A stretch of 64,000 nt of DNA from assembly GCF_042242105.1 (NCBI RefSeq), contig NC_092027.1:15270721-15334720 (forward strand). The letters are read 5' to 3'. A program made the translations under genes and the position numbers. Below, piece after piece: positions 24,032-36,314 of the stretch. Positions within the stretch are counted from its first letter, which is position 1. Every line of letters begins with the position of its first letter. Under the pieces are notes generated by a model. It searched no databases. It saw only the letters and a program-made list of their open reading frames with translations, and was not told the DNA's origin. Source of the stretch: Pempheris klunzingeri. Lineage: Eukaryota > Chordata > Actinopteri > Acropomatiformes > Pempheridae.

Positions 24032-25752
24032 CTAAAGCAGAGGGTTAGACGTGTAATACTGTAACCTATCTCTGTTCAGTTTCTTCTCCTTCATGCGACG
24101 GTTCTGAAACCAAATCTTCACTTGTCGGTCGGTGAGGTTGAGCATCCGAGACAGTTGCATGCGTTTCTCCTTGTTAATGTACACACTGAAAAAGAATTCT
24201 CTTTCAAGTTCTCTGATCTGATATTTGGAATAAGGGCACCTTTTCTTGCGGGTCCTCTGTCCATCTGGAGGGCACAAAGAGAGAATATGCCGGTCACAGA
24301 AAATATAAACATATCAAATTAGCCGTGACTATGTTACAAAAAGATTTATTCGCCGTGGATGTTGGCCAGATTACGCACGAGCGGATTTCCTCTACATAAA
24401 GCATTAAAAACACATTTCCCTTTTCAACATTTCAAGTGTCATATATAGAGATATTATATTACACTGGAAAGATTACCAAACCATTCACTGCTGGCTCGCT
24501 AGACAATACACTTGGGCTATGACCTTTTCTAGCAAGTGAAAACAACAAGCTCACTTTCAAATATAAGTAGCTAATGGCTACAGGAAAAGGCGACCGTGTT
24601 GCATTGGACAGTTTATATGAAAATATTGGTTTTATAGAACACATAAAGGGCTAAATGTACAAATGGGAACACAGAGTCCATGATAGCTTTAAGACAGGAG
24701 CTCATGTGTGCTAAACCTTAAACCAGAGGCACCACCCTCATTACATGCAAGTGCTCTTTTAACGCTAAGAAACCGTGAAACAAGCACGTTTATAAATACA
24801 TGGAAGTAACGTAGCTCTGTCTAGGTATTCACGTTCATAGCTGGGTGCTTTTTGGAAACGTCGGGGAGTGTTACAGAAAAATCACCGGCCTGATGTCTTT
24901 CACGGCCAATTTCAATTCCAAACACGTGATCCTGCAGTTTATAACAAAGTTTTGTTGGGGGGTGCGGGGTCTACAGGCCCTCTATAAACCTCATATGCTT
25001 ATAAAACAGCATATAAAATTTTTAACAGCAGCGCGCAAGATTGCAAACTTTCTCTCATAACCAAGGCGCTGACTTTAATACGTACTGCTGCTGCTGGATT
25101 TCTCCTCATTGTTGCCGGAAGATAACTCCGGGCTGCTTGTCTCATCTCGCGGCTCCTTCGCCTCGGTGTCCCTGCACGACGGTGCGTCCTCCGGCGCAGA
25201 GCTGGGCTGCTTGGTCGGGGTTTTGTCGCCTGAGTAGCCGTTTGTGGAGGAGCTCTCCGACGCGTTCCCGTACGCGGTCTCATAAAATTGGTCGAAGGCT
25301 TGTGGCAGCACGCCATTTCTGCCCACGTTGCCGTAGAAATTGGTGGCAGCGGAGCCGGCGCTCGTATGGTGGTGATGGTGGTGGTGGTGGTACGCGGCGG
25401 CGGCTGCTGCGGGACTGTTCTTACCGAACATGTCCCCTACGACGGCAGTTTGCGCCGACAGACAGTCCCGGTGCACCATGTCCTCCGCGCTGGGGTAGCA
25501 CTGGGGTAAGTTCCCCCGGTGCGGCCATTTACCGGACGCGTCAATGGCTGCATAGTCCCTGAACGTCACCTCTCTGACGGGTTGGACCTGCGGCAGGTTA
25601 GAGGAGTAGGAGTATGTCATGGGGCGTGTGGACGGGGTCTGGGACAAAAACGAGGGAAGACCGGAGAAATCAGCCCCCGCCGATACGTAATAAGTGCAAC
25701 TGGGCAAATACATGTTCGATCCGACGGGGACCCTTTCGTCAAAATCCATCAT
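24032..25752 (-). CDS. hoxa11a: Homeobox protein Hox-A11a (two exons)
   Basis: This is an Abd-B-class homeodomain transcription factor acting in fin/limb and posterior body patterning. Exon 1 is 25086-25752 and exon 2 is 24032-24264 (donor AGCA|GTACGT, acceptor CCTCCAG, phase 1), giving 299 residues. The start [24 protein letters not shown] is the conserved Hox11 N terminus. An alternative donor 4 nt downstream would break the frame. Six alanines, a tyrosine and eight histidines stand together near residues 110-125. The C-terminal half of exon 1 is Ser/Glu-rich (NNEEKSSSS). The homeodomain is about 227-286, with [40 protein letters not shown], and the protein ends in [23 protein letters not shown]-box lies in the intron (24923-24930). 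Confidence 0.95.
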
Positions 25753-25919
25753 CGTAGTTCACCCTCTACTATAACTCTATGTTGGGGTTTGATTCCTCTA
25801 TAGCCGCCCTGAACATGGCTCTGAAGCGCCGTGCCTCTCGCCTCTTTGAAGCAGGTTCGCTAAGCAGAAATTTGGAGACGTAGGCTGACGTGGAGAGCCA
25901 TCTCCATCCACTCTATGGA

Positions 25920-26005
25920 GGAGGAGGTCACGTGACCACGCGGCAGAAATTGACAGATTTTCAGGCTGTGTGTGTGCGCGCGCGCGCGCGCTTGTGTGTG
26001 TGTGG
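25920..26005 (-). promoter_or_regulatory. hoxa11a promoter E-box with adjacent Z-DNA-prone repeat
   Basis: A palindromic TCACGTGA (25928-25935) lies about 180 bp upstream of the hoxa11a start, on a GGAGGAGGTCACGTGACC background. About 30 bp further upstream an alternating purine-pyrimidine tract, (TG)n(CG)n(TG)n at 25966-26003, could adopt left-handed Z-DNA. Confidence 0.45.
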
Positions 26006-29000
26006 GAAAGACCGTGTGTGTAGGAGTGTAACAGACATGACTGCTATGTGTCCTAAAGCTTGACATTGGTGGTTTATCGCCATGTCGACGCAGAAATGAA
26101 TTCCTCAACATGCAACGAAGTCAGACGAAGACAAAACTAGAATCTGTTGCTGGCTATTAGAGTAGAGAATAGAAATTTCAATCGACGCTTTAACCAAAAT
26201 ATCAATATCAGATTCCCAGACGTTTCATGTTTTTCCACATTCAATCGTACCTGGAAGAATATTTATGGGCGTTTTTCTAGTTTTCCTTCCTTTTAAGTCA
26301 CGTATGCATTGCGTGAAAAATAAAAAGGGTTTGAGCAGGCTGACTTGTCCGAGTCCCACCAGACAATAACATCAAATATACCAACATAACTGGGAATAGA
26401 TAACATAGATCTGAATTGGAAGAAGGAGACAACCAGCTTATCTCTAAAGTCTGCTTTTAGAAATGTCTTAGTCATCATCGTTTGGTGGTTTTACAACAGA
26501 GCATTTGGCCCGGTGGGCATTTGGTTATCAGGGTCATGTTCAAAGTAGCGGCTAATGTTTCAACTGGCTACAGACTTGTGTTAGTACCAGCATGACAAAG
26601 AGCAAACTGAAATCTCGACTGAATAAATATAGAATACGGTGTTAAAATACACAGTGAACAGGATACAAATTTAAGGTAAAACCCAGAATTGAAATTTTGG
26701 AGGCGCTTGTGAAATCACACCAATAAACGAGTGTTTTAAACCGTAATGTTTATACTAATGAAGACATTGTTATAATATTTTACATTTGAGGTGGAACGGG
26801 ACATACAACCCTGGAATCACTGAGGAAAATATACAAGAATTGGTGGTCGGCTTCAACAGTCAAAGGTTACCACTCCAAAATTACAAATTCATTCCATTTT
26901 TGAATGTCTCTGTTTAGCTTCATATTACGTTTAATGGGTCCACTAAGTCGCTCGCTCCCCTTTACGCACGGCTATTTCCTCACGTTTTGGTGCAAATATT
27001 TATTCAAATGCGCGTCGTTCAGTCAGAGAACAGCTTCCAGAAATTTAAAAGACAATTTTATGTCTTGATAAATAATAATGTGCATCACATCCCTGTTTTT
27101 TATTCCTTCCCGTGACGCATGTATGCATACATTTGCGTATATCCCAGTTATACCCACAAAATCAGAGGGGAAACATTTTTCTACAAACACATCACGTTGC
27201 GCAGGGTTTTAAATACTTCACAGCTATAGCTCGAAATATGCAAACAACATTTTCCTCGGGAATCCATTTTAAAGTCCTGATTTTAATATCTTGATGCTAT
27301 AATTTGTCACAAATATGGAAATGATCTTCAATTCCATATTTATTTTCACAGAAACTGCAGTAAATTACGATAAATAGCCAGAACCTTTGGGAATTCAGGG
27401 ATTTCTTCTATTTGATTTGGTAAATATGCACATTCCCTGGCTCTCCGCTCTGAGGCCACCGTGGAGCTTGTTTTGGAGCGGCTGCAACCTGACTCTAATG
27501 TGCTGTGAATGAGAGACCTGAGCTCGGATTAAGACCGCCGCGGCTGGCCTGGCCCCACAGCCCGATGTGCACATGAGGATCCAAGGGGCTCCTGATGGCA
27601 CATATGAAACACAACCTTAAAATATCACACACACTAAGTCAGCGCAAGCACCAACTAACGCCCTGAGAGTGTATCAAAACAGGAAAAAACACGCAGTCTG
27701 TGCTCTCCACAGACCTGCTTACTGACCATTTTATTTGGATAAATTGCAAGGGCACAAACAAGTCCAGCGTCTTTGCGACCACACGCTCCGCCTCTCAGTC
27801 AATCCAGACAAATTCTACGAGTTGTGCTGAAGCTTTTAAGCTGTAATTGAGGACAGGATGCCCAGGAAAACCAAAGCCAGCTCTGCACAGACCTGCGTTT
27901 TTATAGCTGCTATAGTATTCTGTTGGGCTTTTTTTCCTCCCCGGCCAGACAGACACCACAAAACTGGCCAAGCGTGATGGGAAGTCGCCACCTACACGGA
28001 CTCCAAGTCAGCAGCTGAGAATTTTCAACAACATAGAAATGTATCATCTCTGTAGGCAACTAAGGTAAGATTTCTGCTTACAATAAATAAGGATGTATCT
28101 AACCATTTGACTAAAGATTAATAAGTATCCTAAGAAATAGATACGAGCATTAAAAAAAAAAACAACAAATGTCAATTTTATTTTAAATGTGTTTTGCATG
28201 CAAGGAAGTAGTTCTGCTGAGCTGATGACAATGTTTCTTGTGCGGTTGTTGGTCATCAAAACTGCAGTCTGGCGCTGCGTAAAAGCTCTCAAAGCCAAAG
28301 CTTTGTCTGTACGGTCGACTTCAAGTTCGGGGGAGGGAGAGGGTCTTTCGCACAGGGAGCGAAGGGCCCACAGTGCCCCGGATGGAGTTCCTTTAATTGC
28401 TTTTGCATTTATGCAGGCGCTGGGTTACAAGATTGGTCGATAATGTGAGCCTGTAACTCTAAGCTGAGGAGAAGTTAAATGAACTTCACTTTCAGACTCA
28501 GAGTGTATCATGAGAGATGTGGGCCCTTAATAAATACTGCCTGCTGTGGGTTTGAATTTACCTCTAAATAGTAAACTACTGATACTAACTCATGCTGATA
28601 CTTGGGATAGTTATTCCAGCAAATCCTTATGTTGACAATAACTAAATTTCATGCCCTTTACGCAAAGAAAACATTCAGTTTAAATCAGATTTTGGACAAG
28701 AAGAAAACACAAAGCCTAAAACATAAACATAAACGCAATGACCTTTGGTGATAAACATCCACTAGTGACAATGATCTGGTTTGCTATGATATGGAGATAG
28801 AAAGAGCCGGTTTAGCTACTTAGGGACACCATTCTGGGCCTTTAAATCTTAATTCCTTAGCTGAGTTAGTTGATTATTTAATAGCTGTGTTGGTTAATTC
28901 TTAGTTTTTGTATCTTAACACACGCACACACACACACACACACACACTTAACTAAGGTTAACGTAACTTGAATGAAATCCAACAAAATTCGTACTTGTTT

Positions 29001-32000
29001 GAATTTGCAGATATTAAAACACGACACGTTTAACTTTAAGAGAAACTCCTGTCCTGGAGTGACAGAAGTGCGGAGATTTTGTCAGGAAGAGAACGCGACG
29101 TGCAGATTGACCAATGAGCTGCCATAAAACCTTGTTAGACAACAAGTAAACAATCGAGTGTGGGGAGGATCTGAAAGTACAGTTAAACGCCACGTCAGGT
29201 AGTCCTCTGGGCTGTAAAGGGGGCTAAATGGGCGCATTCAGTGTCTTGCAAAGAAACCTCCTGTTGTTTAAGTTTTCAAGTGAAATAAAAGGCCCAGAGT
29301 TTTAGTACACGCCGTTTTGTTGTTTTCATTTTATGGCAGAAAGCTACGCCAGCACACCTGCCCCTCAAAGCATCCAGGCTATTGACTATATTCTTAATCT
29401 GAGAATGAAAACGCATTTGGTGCAGAGTGCTGAGCAGGAGGCCGCGGGCATACAGTCTGCCTGTACAATAAGAGACACGGGTGCCAACCGTGACCTTTTC
29501 ATGCACACACTCTTACACATGCATTAAATGATCACAAAATACAACTTTACTAAACACTGAGGTTTCCAAAGCGCTGGAGATCCCACAAATAAAACAAAAC
29601 CAGGCCGAGCGATTGGATAAATGCATAAGTTTCAGCCTGAGCACACCATGGGGATATAAATGTATGTGTTTGAGCATTTTTTGTTTTGTGTTTTTACACA
29701 TTTAGATTTTTTTTTCTATATATAAAGTGTTTTTGAACTTGAATGGAGCCTGGTCTTGGCTCAGTCGTTATCATGTTGCTGGCCATATTGGTCCGAGTCT
29801 GGAGTTGCGCGGGGATTATAAAACCATCAGACTGAAACACGAAACAATCCGAGTTTGCGGACAAGTGGCCGAGCAGGAGAATATCAGTAAATTTGTACCT
29901 GATTCGGCGAACAACTGTTGATTTATCCACAGGTGACAGAAATGTGGGCCGACAGCGATGGCGACGACAGAGGGGCCAGGCGGACCACACAGGGGCCATG
30001 CGGGGGAAAACCGACCAACTCCACGGTCAACGGGAGCCACCACTGCTGGATCAGCCTGAGGAGGGTATCCTGGGGGGATAGAGCGCCAGCAGGACCTGGA
30101 CAAAAGGACATAAAGTGGACTTCAGTGGGACAATAAACGAAATTCTGCAAAGAAAAACATGGAAGTTCAAAGAAAGAAATAAGTCTCAATTAAAGTGTAG
30201 TGACAGGATTTCACACAATGCACAGATGAGTGTTGCGTCAGAAAACCCTCGTGTCTTAGTGGTGCACTTGCTGTTGATGGCACGGAGGACTTAAAAATGT
30301 ATTTTACTCTTAAATGAAAAAAAAAAATATTTTTCAAAAATATTAATAATTTGAATAAAGAGCCGGGTTGAGCTAATAGTAGATCTTGTATTATTTAAAG
30401 GGCGTTTCCTCCTTTTGATAAAAGACTACTTTGACCTTAAAAATAGCGTGAATCCTCTAGATATTTGGTTTTCAGCTTTTCTGCTCTAAATTCAGATGAA
30501 AAGATAAATGAGGACATTTAACCGTCGTCGATGCAAATGTGGCTTTGGAACAAATGAAATTAAAATCTCGATTAACAGCCAAACACGTGACTAGAGCATT
30601 AGGATAAAATGTATCCCAACTCACAAGTAAACGGGTTTTATTCTACTGAAGGACCCAAATACAACAAAAACGTCGCAGCTTAATTACTTTTCTCGTTCAC
30701 ATAAACTCCATGAACACTATACATTAATTTATAATCATATTTGCCTCCCATTTTTAATCCAAACTCAAATTATGATTAACGAATCTAACGACTTTCATTG
30801 ACACCAAATCATCATATAATAACTGTTTCTACTAAATGGGCTGTAGTTCAACCAATAGTCTATTTTACTTACAAAAATGCTGCCATTGAACTTTACTTTT
30901 TTAAAATCTGGGATTGAAACAGGACAGGATACGAACATGAAGCGTCTGCTGCGGGTTTTTAAAACATTTTCAGAGACACACAGATCCCCTCGGCCTCCCT
31001 CGTCGCTTTTTTTTTTTAGATAGAGACCCAGATTTTCAAGACAAATATGCTTTAAGGTTGCTGCACAAATTGGCCTTATATCATATTGAAACTTTATGGT
31101 CATTCAATGTGTATTTTGTGTGGAGGGAATTAACTTAATCTGTGTTTAGTCAAACAAAGGCCACGTGAAGCAAACAGACACTCGCTTTGTATCTTTCCAT
31201 TAAAACACAGTCTGCACACTCTTCGTGGAAAACACGATAAATTATTTGGCATTTATATTTCAAGAGCAAATGGAGATCAGGGGGGGAAGGCCCGTCCGTG
31301 GAGGGATAAAGCGCCGACTGGGACATGGAGGAGGCTCTGGCATAATCTCGGTCAAGTGCTTCTATTTGACCGCTGTCACGGTCTCGGATAAGGCTCATGT
31401 CTGCTCATGTCTGCCTGGTGTATTACGAGATTACCCTCCAAACTCACTCGCTTTCAAGCTTGACTAGAGCCATATCGCTGGCTGACTGAAGGTTGCAGGC
31501 CTCGCCTCCATTACGCGCAGAGACAGCGAAGGTCAATGTAAAGAGCAAAGCCTGGAGTGTCTGCGCCCTGCCACGTCTGACAGGCAGGCGAGAGACACAC
31601 ACCGGGCTGCTTTTTGGATATGTGGACTATTAGAGCTCCTCACTGAGCAGAGGACAGGGTAGCCAGTTTATTCAGTCATGGGCTGCAGAGTTTCTGCACA
31701 GACGGTTTCCGAGGATGCAAAAATAATCTTTTCAGTTCATTCGGCGAAAGGAAACATGACCTGCTTATTCTTTAAGGGGTCATTTTTACAGTTGGTGTGT
31801 GATGGGATTGACAAGTGAAGTGTCGCCGGCTTTAAAAGATATTTGAAGGCATCCATTAGCTCTGATTACTTCTTTCTGACTCCACTCGTTTGTGATTAAG
31901 TCAGATGTGAAAGACGCGTGGGACTCCATGTATCGCCTTTCAAAGTAAAGAATAGGCTAATTGAATCCTCTTCACAAATCTACTGAGATTATCTGTAATT

Positions 32001-32130
32001 CACTCTTTTGCCTTAGTGTGGCAGCAGAACTCAACTGTTGCGCACTGATCCAGTCCAGCCTCCTGTGCTTCCTGCCGCAGCACAGCCCACCAAACAGCGC
32101 AGGGGTGGGCGGAGCGCCGTGCTCTGAGCT
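26006..32130. other. hoxa11a-hoxa13a intergenic, proximal part
   Basis: No gene is recognised. Blocks at about 27400-28010, 28290-28440, 29080-29240, 29740-30130 and 31260-31660 have mixed composition and Hox/CCAAT-type motifs, for example CCAATGAGCTGCCATAAAAC at 29111-29130 and CACGTGAC at 30584-30591. They are candidate cis-regulatory elements. The rest is AT-rich. Confidence 0.4.
28921..28948. repeat. (CA)n microsatellite
   Basis: This is a CA dinucleotide run with one interruption near the left end. Confidence 0.9.
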
Positions 32131-32139
32131 TTAGGACTG

Positions 32140-32480
32140 TCAAATTGTGCGTCGGGTCGGAGGCGGGACTTGTAGGTTTGTTTTGGTTCTCAGCAAGCCA
32201 ATAAGACGCTGCTGTGCTCCCCCGCAGCCAATCAGCTGCCACGTTGGTCACGTCGCTGCAGTTAACTTCCGCTTTGAAGCTTCAGCTCTTCCGCTCCTCT
32301 GAATGTGTGGCTTTTTTTTTTCTTTGACTACATGATGCGCTGAGCAGTTGGACACTACGGTTTTCTCCTGTCTGATATGAGCTTATTGTGTAACACGTGC
32401 GCGCCCCGCCGTGCATACGTCAGAGGACGTAGGCGCATGGCGACGCTCGCGTACCGTGCTCGTGGACGTACCTCTGCAGT
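32140..32480 (+). promoter_or_regulatory. CpG-rich, CCAAT-containing promoter-like block
   Basis: The block has two plus-oriented CCAAT boxes (32198-32202 and 32228-32232, the second in an NF-Y-type CAGCCAATCAG), then CACGTTGGTCACGTC and a CpG-dense stretch (32395-32475) with CRE-like TACGTCAG. The local density of CpG is high for intergenic sequence in this window. The orientation of the boxes favours plus-strand transcription, antisense to the Hox genes. No ORF follows, so a noncoding RNA or an enhancer-associated start site is the best guess. Confidence 0.35.
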
Positions 32481-33776
32481 GTTTCTCTCACTGAGCCAAC
32501 TGTCCATGGCAATATTAATAAGTACAAGCCATCAGACTGCCCACTATTAATGCTCCATAAGACAGTCTTCAGTGGACTTTGGCTGAGCTGTAAAAATCCT
32601 GAATAAATGGTTGTTTAGGCTACTGAGTGTTTACAAAACAGAAACAAGTAGGCCTAAACTGTGAATTGTAAATTCATTCATATTAGTCATATAAATCTAA
32701 GTCTATATTAAAATGGCGGTATTAGATTTTAAAAATAAAAGCCCAAAAAGGACAAACTAAAGTTTAGAAAATAAACTATGTATGCTACAACTGACAACCG
32801 TATTAACAGTATTATTAATTATCACTAACCACAACAGGCCTATTATTATTATTACTACAATTAGCCATGACAAATACGTAACAATCTAATCTGGTATCAG
32901 TTTGCAGATAATAGTTTACACAATTAAACATTTATTAAATGAGGCTATATAATCCTATTTGAATGGAGAAAATGCGGCCATTAAATCTTCTAAATATTTC
33001 CGTGAGTAAAGCCATTAATGTTTAGTGCATCCAAAGACAAAAAGAATGCATAGGTTTTATGTGTGAGTGTGGGCTGTGCGCTGTCAGTCACTGGGAGAAG
33101 TAAAAGAAGAAGAAAAAAAAGTATAAAAGCTGTGACATTTCGCAAAATAGGCGAAAACAATTATATCAGCACGTAAATCAGGCAAACAGGTGAGACAGCC
33201 AGCCACAGGAGCTGAGGATGAGGAGGAGTCTGCACTGTAAAATTTTTCGTTGTAAATTTACAGTAAATTACTGGCTACTAATTGCATTACTTTCACAGTA
33301 ATTTGCTGTAAATATTTTTACAGTAACTTACTGTAAATATTTTACAGTAACTTACTGTAAATATTTCACAACAAATTACAATAAAACTACAACTGTATAC
33401 TGTAATTTCACAGTTGCTGTGACTTTGACTTTACTGTGATATAGCAGCATTTACCTGTATAATTACAGTAATTAGCTGTAGTTCATTTTACTGTAAAAGT
33501 ACGGCAATTTGGTAGCCAGTAATTTACTGTGAAATTACAATTTAAATAATACTGTAACATATTGTAAATTTTACTTGTTAACTGTGATTTTACAGTTTTT
33601 TACTCTTACAAACATGCTTTGGATCTGCTCAGTAAAAATGAAATGAAATAAACAACAAAAACAATGGCCATTTTAAACTTTTAATACTTTTAAACATAAA
33701 AAAACAATAAAAGCACTTGAAAGTGTACTTTTAAAAACATTTTTGAACATTACAGAACAATCAAATTTTTGCATTT

Positions 33777-36314
33777 CTACTTTGACAGCCATTCAAAGTC
33801 CACAAGTTTTTTCAAGAGAGTGCTCACACGTGGGTTGACGCCACTCCGCTTCTTGCCCTTTGAGCCGGTCTCAGGGTTGATTCCCAAGAAGCACCTGTAA
33901 ACAATAGGCAAAGAAAACAACTTTAAGTTTTACACCAATTTATATATTGCATAATTTATCCAAGGCACATGCAGTGGTGCCCCTTTCCCTTTAGGTAAAC
34001 CTACACCAAGGCAAGAAATAAGAGTGATACAAGCAAGCAGATCAGGTATGTAGAAATAGAGACACACATGGAAACACTGAAAAACACTAAAAAAGAAAGA
34101 ATTAACAAAGGTGAAAAGTAACAAATGACATTTACTTATGTAACTGTAATTGAATGGCTTTCTGTGTACTTGTACTTTTTTAGTTTATTTAAAGGGTGAC
34201 TAAACCCCAGAGTTTCAGCTTAAGTGTCTCTGATTGGAAATTTAAAGTAGAAAAGCACTCGGAGAGTGCAGACCTCTTTTTGAACCTGGGCTGTATTTAG
34301 GATTGGTCAGTAGTGCAACTGAATGATAGGAACCAAAGTCAGGCTGATCGGCACAATTAAGTTTAATTTTTGCCTGAAACCAAAAGTAAGTTTGAACTGG
34401 GATGCCCGGGCAATTTCTGTTTGTGTCAAAAGTATGCAAATAAAAGTGTTTTGTTTTGCTACTAACAGGCTCATATTGTTATAATAAGTATTATGGAGAT
34501 GACCTGTACCTTTTTATTTATGTGACGTCGCTCATGCCCTTGATACATCCTGTTAGGAGTCTGTGTTAGGGGTGAATTTTATTTCTGATTATTATTGAAG
34601 ATTATTTTTGAAGTCATGAAGTCATATGTATGTATGTCAAATATTTAGTAATAATCTGAATAGTAAAATATGGGCAAATGATGGCTGCACAGCTGATCGA
34701 GCTCCCTGCTCTTGCCTCTGTGTGTGTGTTTGAGTTGCTGCTTCTGCTTCAGTGTCTCAGCGGTGCTGTTACCATTTACTGATGTTTTTAGAAATAAAAT
34801 TCACCCCTAACACAGACTCCTAACAGGATGTATCAAGGGCATGAGCGACGTCACATAAATAAAAAGGTACAGGTCATCTCCATAATACTTATTATTATTA
34901 TTATCCTTTAAAGTACATTGTGAATAAAGTACTATTTACTTTTACTTGAGTAGATTAACAGACTGATAGTTCTAGAATGTTGTCAAAGTAATGGTACTTT
35001 CACTTGAGTAGTACTTTAGCCCTCTTTCCAGACCTGGAATTAAGCAAGCTATCAAGTCATATACTTGACACCCAAGTTAGAAAGGTGCATGTGGTGACAG
35101 TGGTGACCAATATTGGTAGGGAACATAGGGGTAATGAAAAATTCCTGACACAATGATGTGCTAAAATTGATGAGGATGTGTTACCAAAAAGGAGCATATG
35201 CCGGCAGCTCATAGGCTGTGTGCTCTCTTTACCATGCTATCAAAAGGAAAAAGTTGAAGAGCGTTACAATACCTTTGGATAAACTCCAGAGTGCATGAAC
35301 CATCCTCAGGATACTGCAGATTGAAGCTGTAGTAGCTCGCAAAAAGTGCAGCTATACCATTGATGAATCTGGCATGTGGTCCCATCACCACTTGTCCTTC
35401 GATGCACAGCATCCAAGCCCTTGGCTTCATCATGTCACCTGAAATGAACAGCAAAGAAAATCTAAGTCAATGCACTCCCCTGGAATGATGGAAAAAAGCA
35501 ATCTGAAATATCTAAAACCACTGACTGGACACCAGCTAATGGCACTACTTTTAAATATCAGTATCAGAAAGATGGAGACATGCTACAATATTAGAAAAAA
35601 ACATGTCAAAACATTGATCAGCAAGTTATTTAAAAATATCATTTCTAGCTTACAGCTACAAATGTCAATATAAAATCCAGATATACCGTACCCTGGACAA
35701 TTAAGCAGGGGGTGCTCGGTAATGCCACTGTCCTCTGCACATCAGCAGCAATGTCACATGGCTGTAAAATAAGACATAGCATACATCTATAGTAGCAAAG
35801 TTTCAACATGGTACATAAGAGATAGTCCACTGGTCTCACTGATTTAGAAGTTAATCATAGAAAACATTATGTGTCAACATGTGAATGAGTGTGATTAAAT
35901 GTATGCAAGTGTCAAAGATATCATACAGTACTGTCTAATGCAATCACAACCTGCTTTTTTTATCTTTTAAACAACTTACATCAGTGTTAAGCATAATGGC
36001 GTTCTCTGGCTCTTTGAAATATGCCATCAGGAGCTGAAGGATACATGCAGCCTTGTCTGAAGCCTCTGGCTCGTAGTTTACCAGGATTTCCTCGATACCT
36101 GGCTGATGGTTGAGTATCGACTATAAGATCCTTTGTGGTCTCTATACATGTGGCTTTTCAGTACAGTGGCTTTGCGGTACATCTGAGTACAGTAAGGTAC
36201 ACCACATTGATAGTTGTAATGGGGAGTGTTACTGTGAAGCTTTGTGTGCTGAATAAACAGATTAACACTCTCAGACACATACTCACACATACCAAATTTA
36301 CAGTGGAACATCAT
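33777..36314 (-). pseudogene. Cargo gene of the 4.3-kb element: zinc-finger plus conserved C-terminal exons, probably decayed
   Basis: Four minus-strand exons join in frame with consensus splice sites: 35980-36120, 35692-35761, 35273-35438 and 33777-33894. They encode SILNHQPGIEEILVNYEPEA..., PCDIAADVQRTVALPSTPC..., GDMMKPRAWMLCIEG...ASYYSFNLQYPEDGSCTLEFIQR, and CFLGINPETGSKGKKRSG...FEWLSK followed by a stop. From memory this resembles the C terminus of a multicopy fish protein family annotated as SAMD3-like. Immediately upstream (36120-36314) is a frame beginning MMFHCKFGMCEY with two C2H2 fingers (C-x4-C-x12-H-x3/4-H). It abuts the first exon in a different frame, so the middle of the gene seems deleted. 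Function is unknown; it may be an inactive or spliced-variant copy. Confidence 0.6.
34481..34895. mobile_element. 415-bp fold-back element (MITE-like) with perfect 105-bp arms
   Basis: Arms 34481-34585 and 34791-34895 are exact reverse complements over 105 bp as read base by base, with a 205-bp spacer. It lies in the last intron of the cargo gene, so it is nested inside the larger element. The arms contain TGACGTCG, a CRE-like motif. Complete arm identity suggests a recent insertion or strong gene conversion between the arms. No transposase is present. Confidence 0.85.

Noticed and set aside
25041-25562. 173-codon plus-strand frame across hoxa11a exon 1
   Set aside because: It is the antisense shadow of the Ser/His-rich hoxa11a exon and has no independent features.
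29740-30130. Protein-coding exon near 29930 (after TATCCACAG)
   Set aside because: Open frames on both strands are short and unrelated to known proteins, and no donor of suitable strength follows. Regulatory DNA is more likely.
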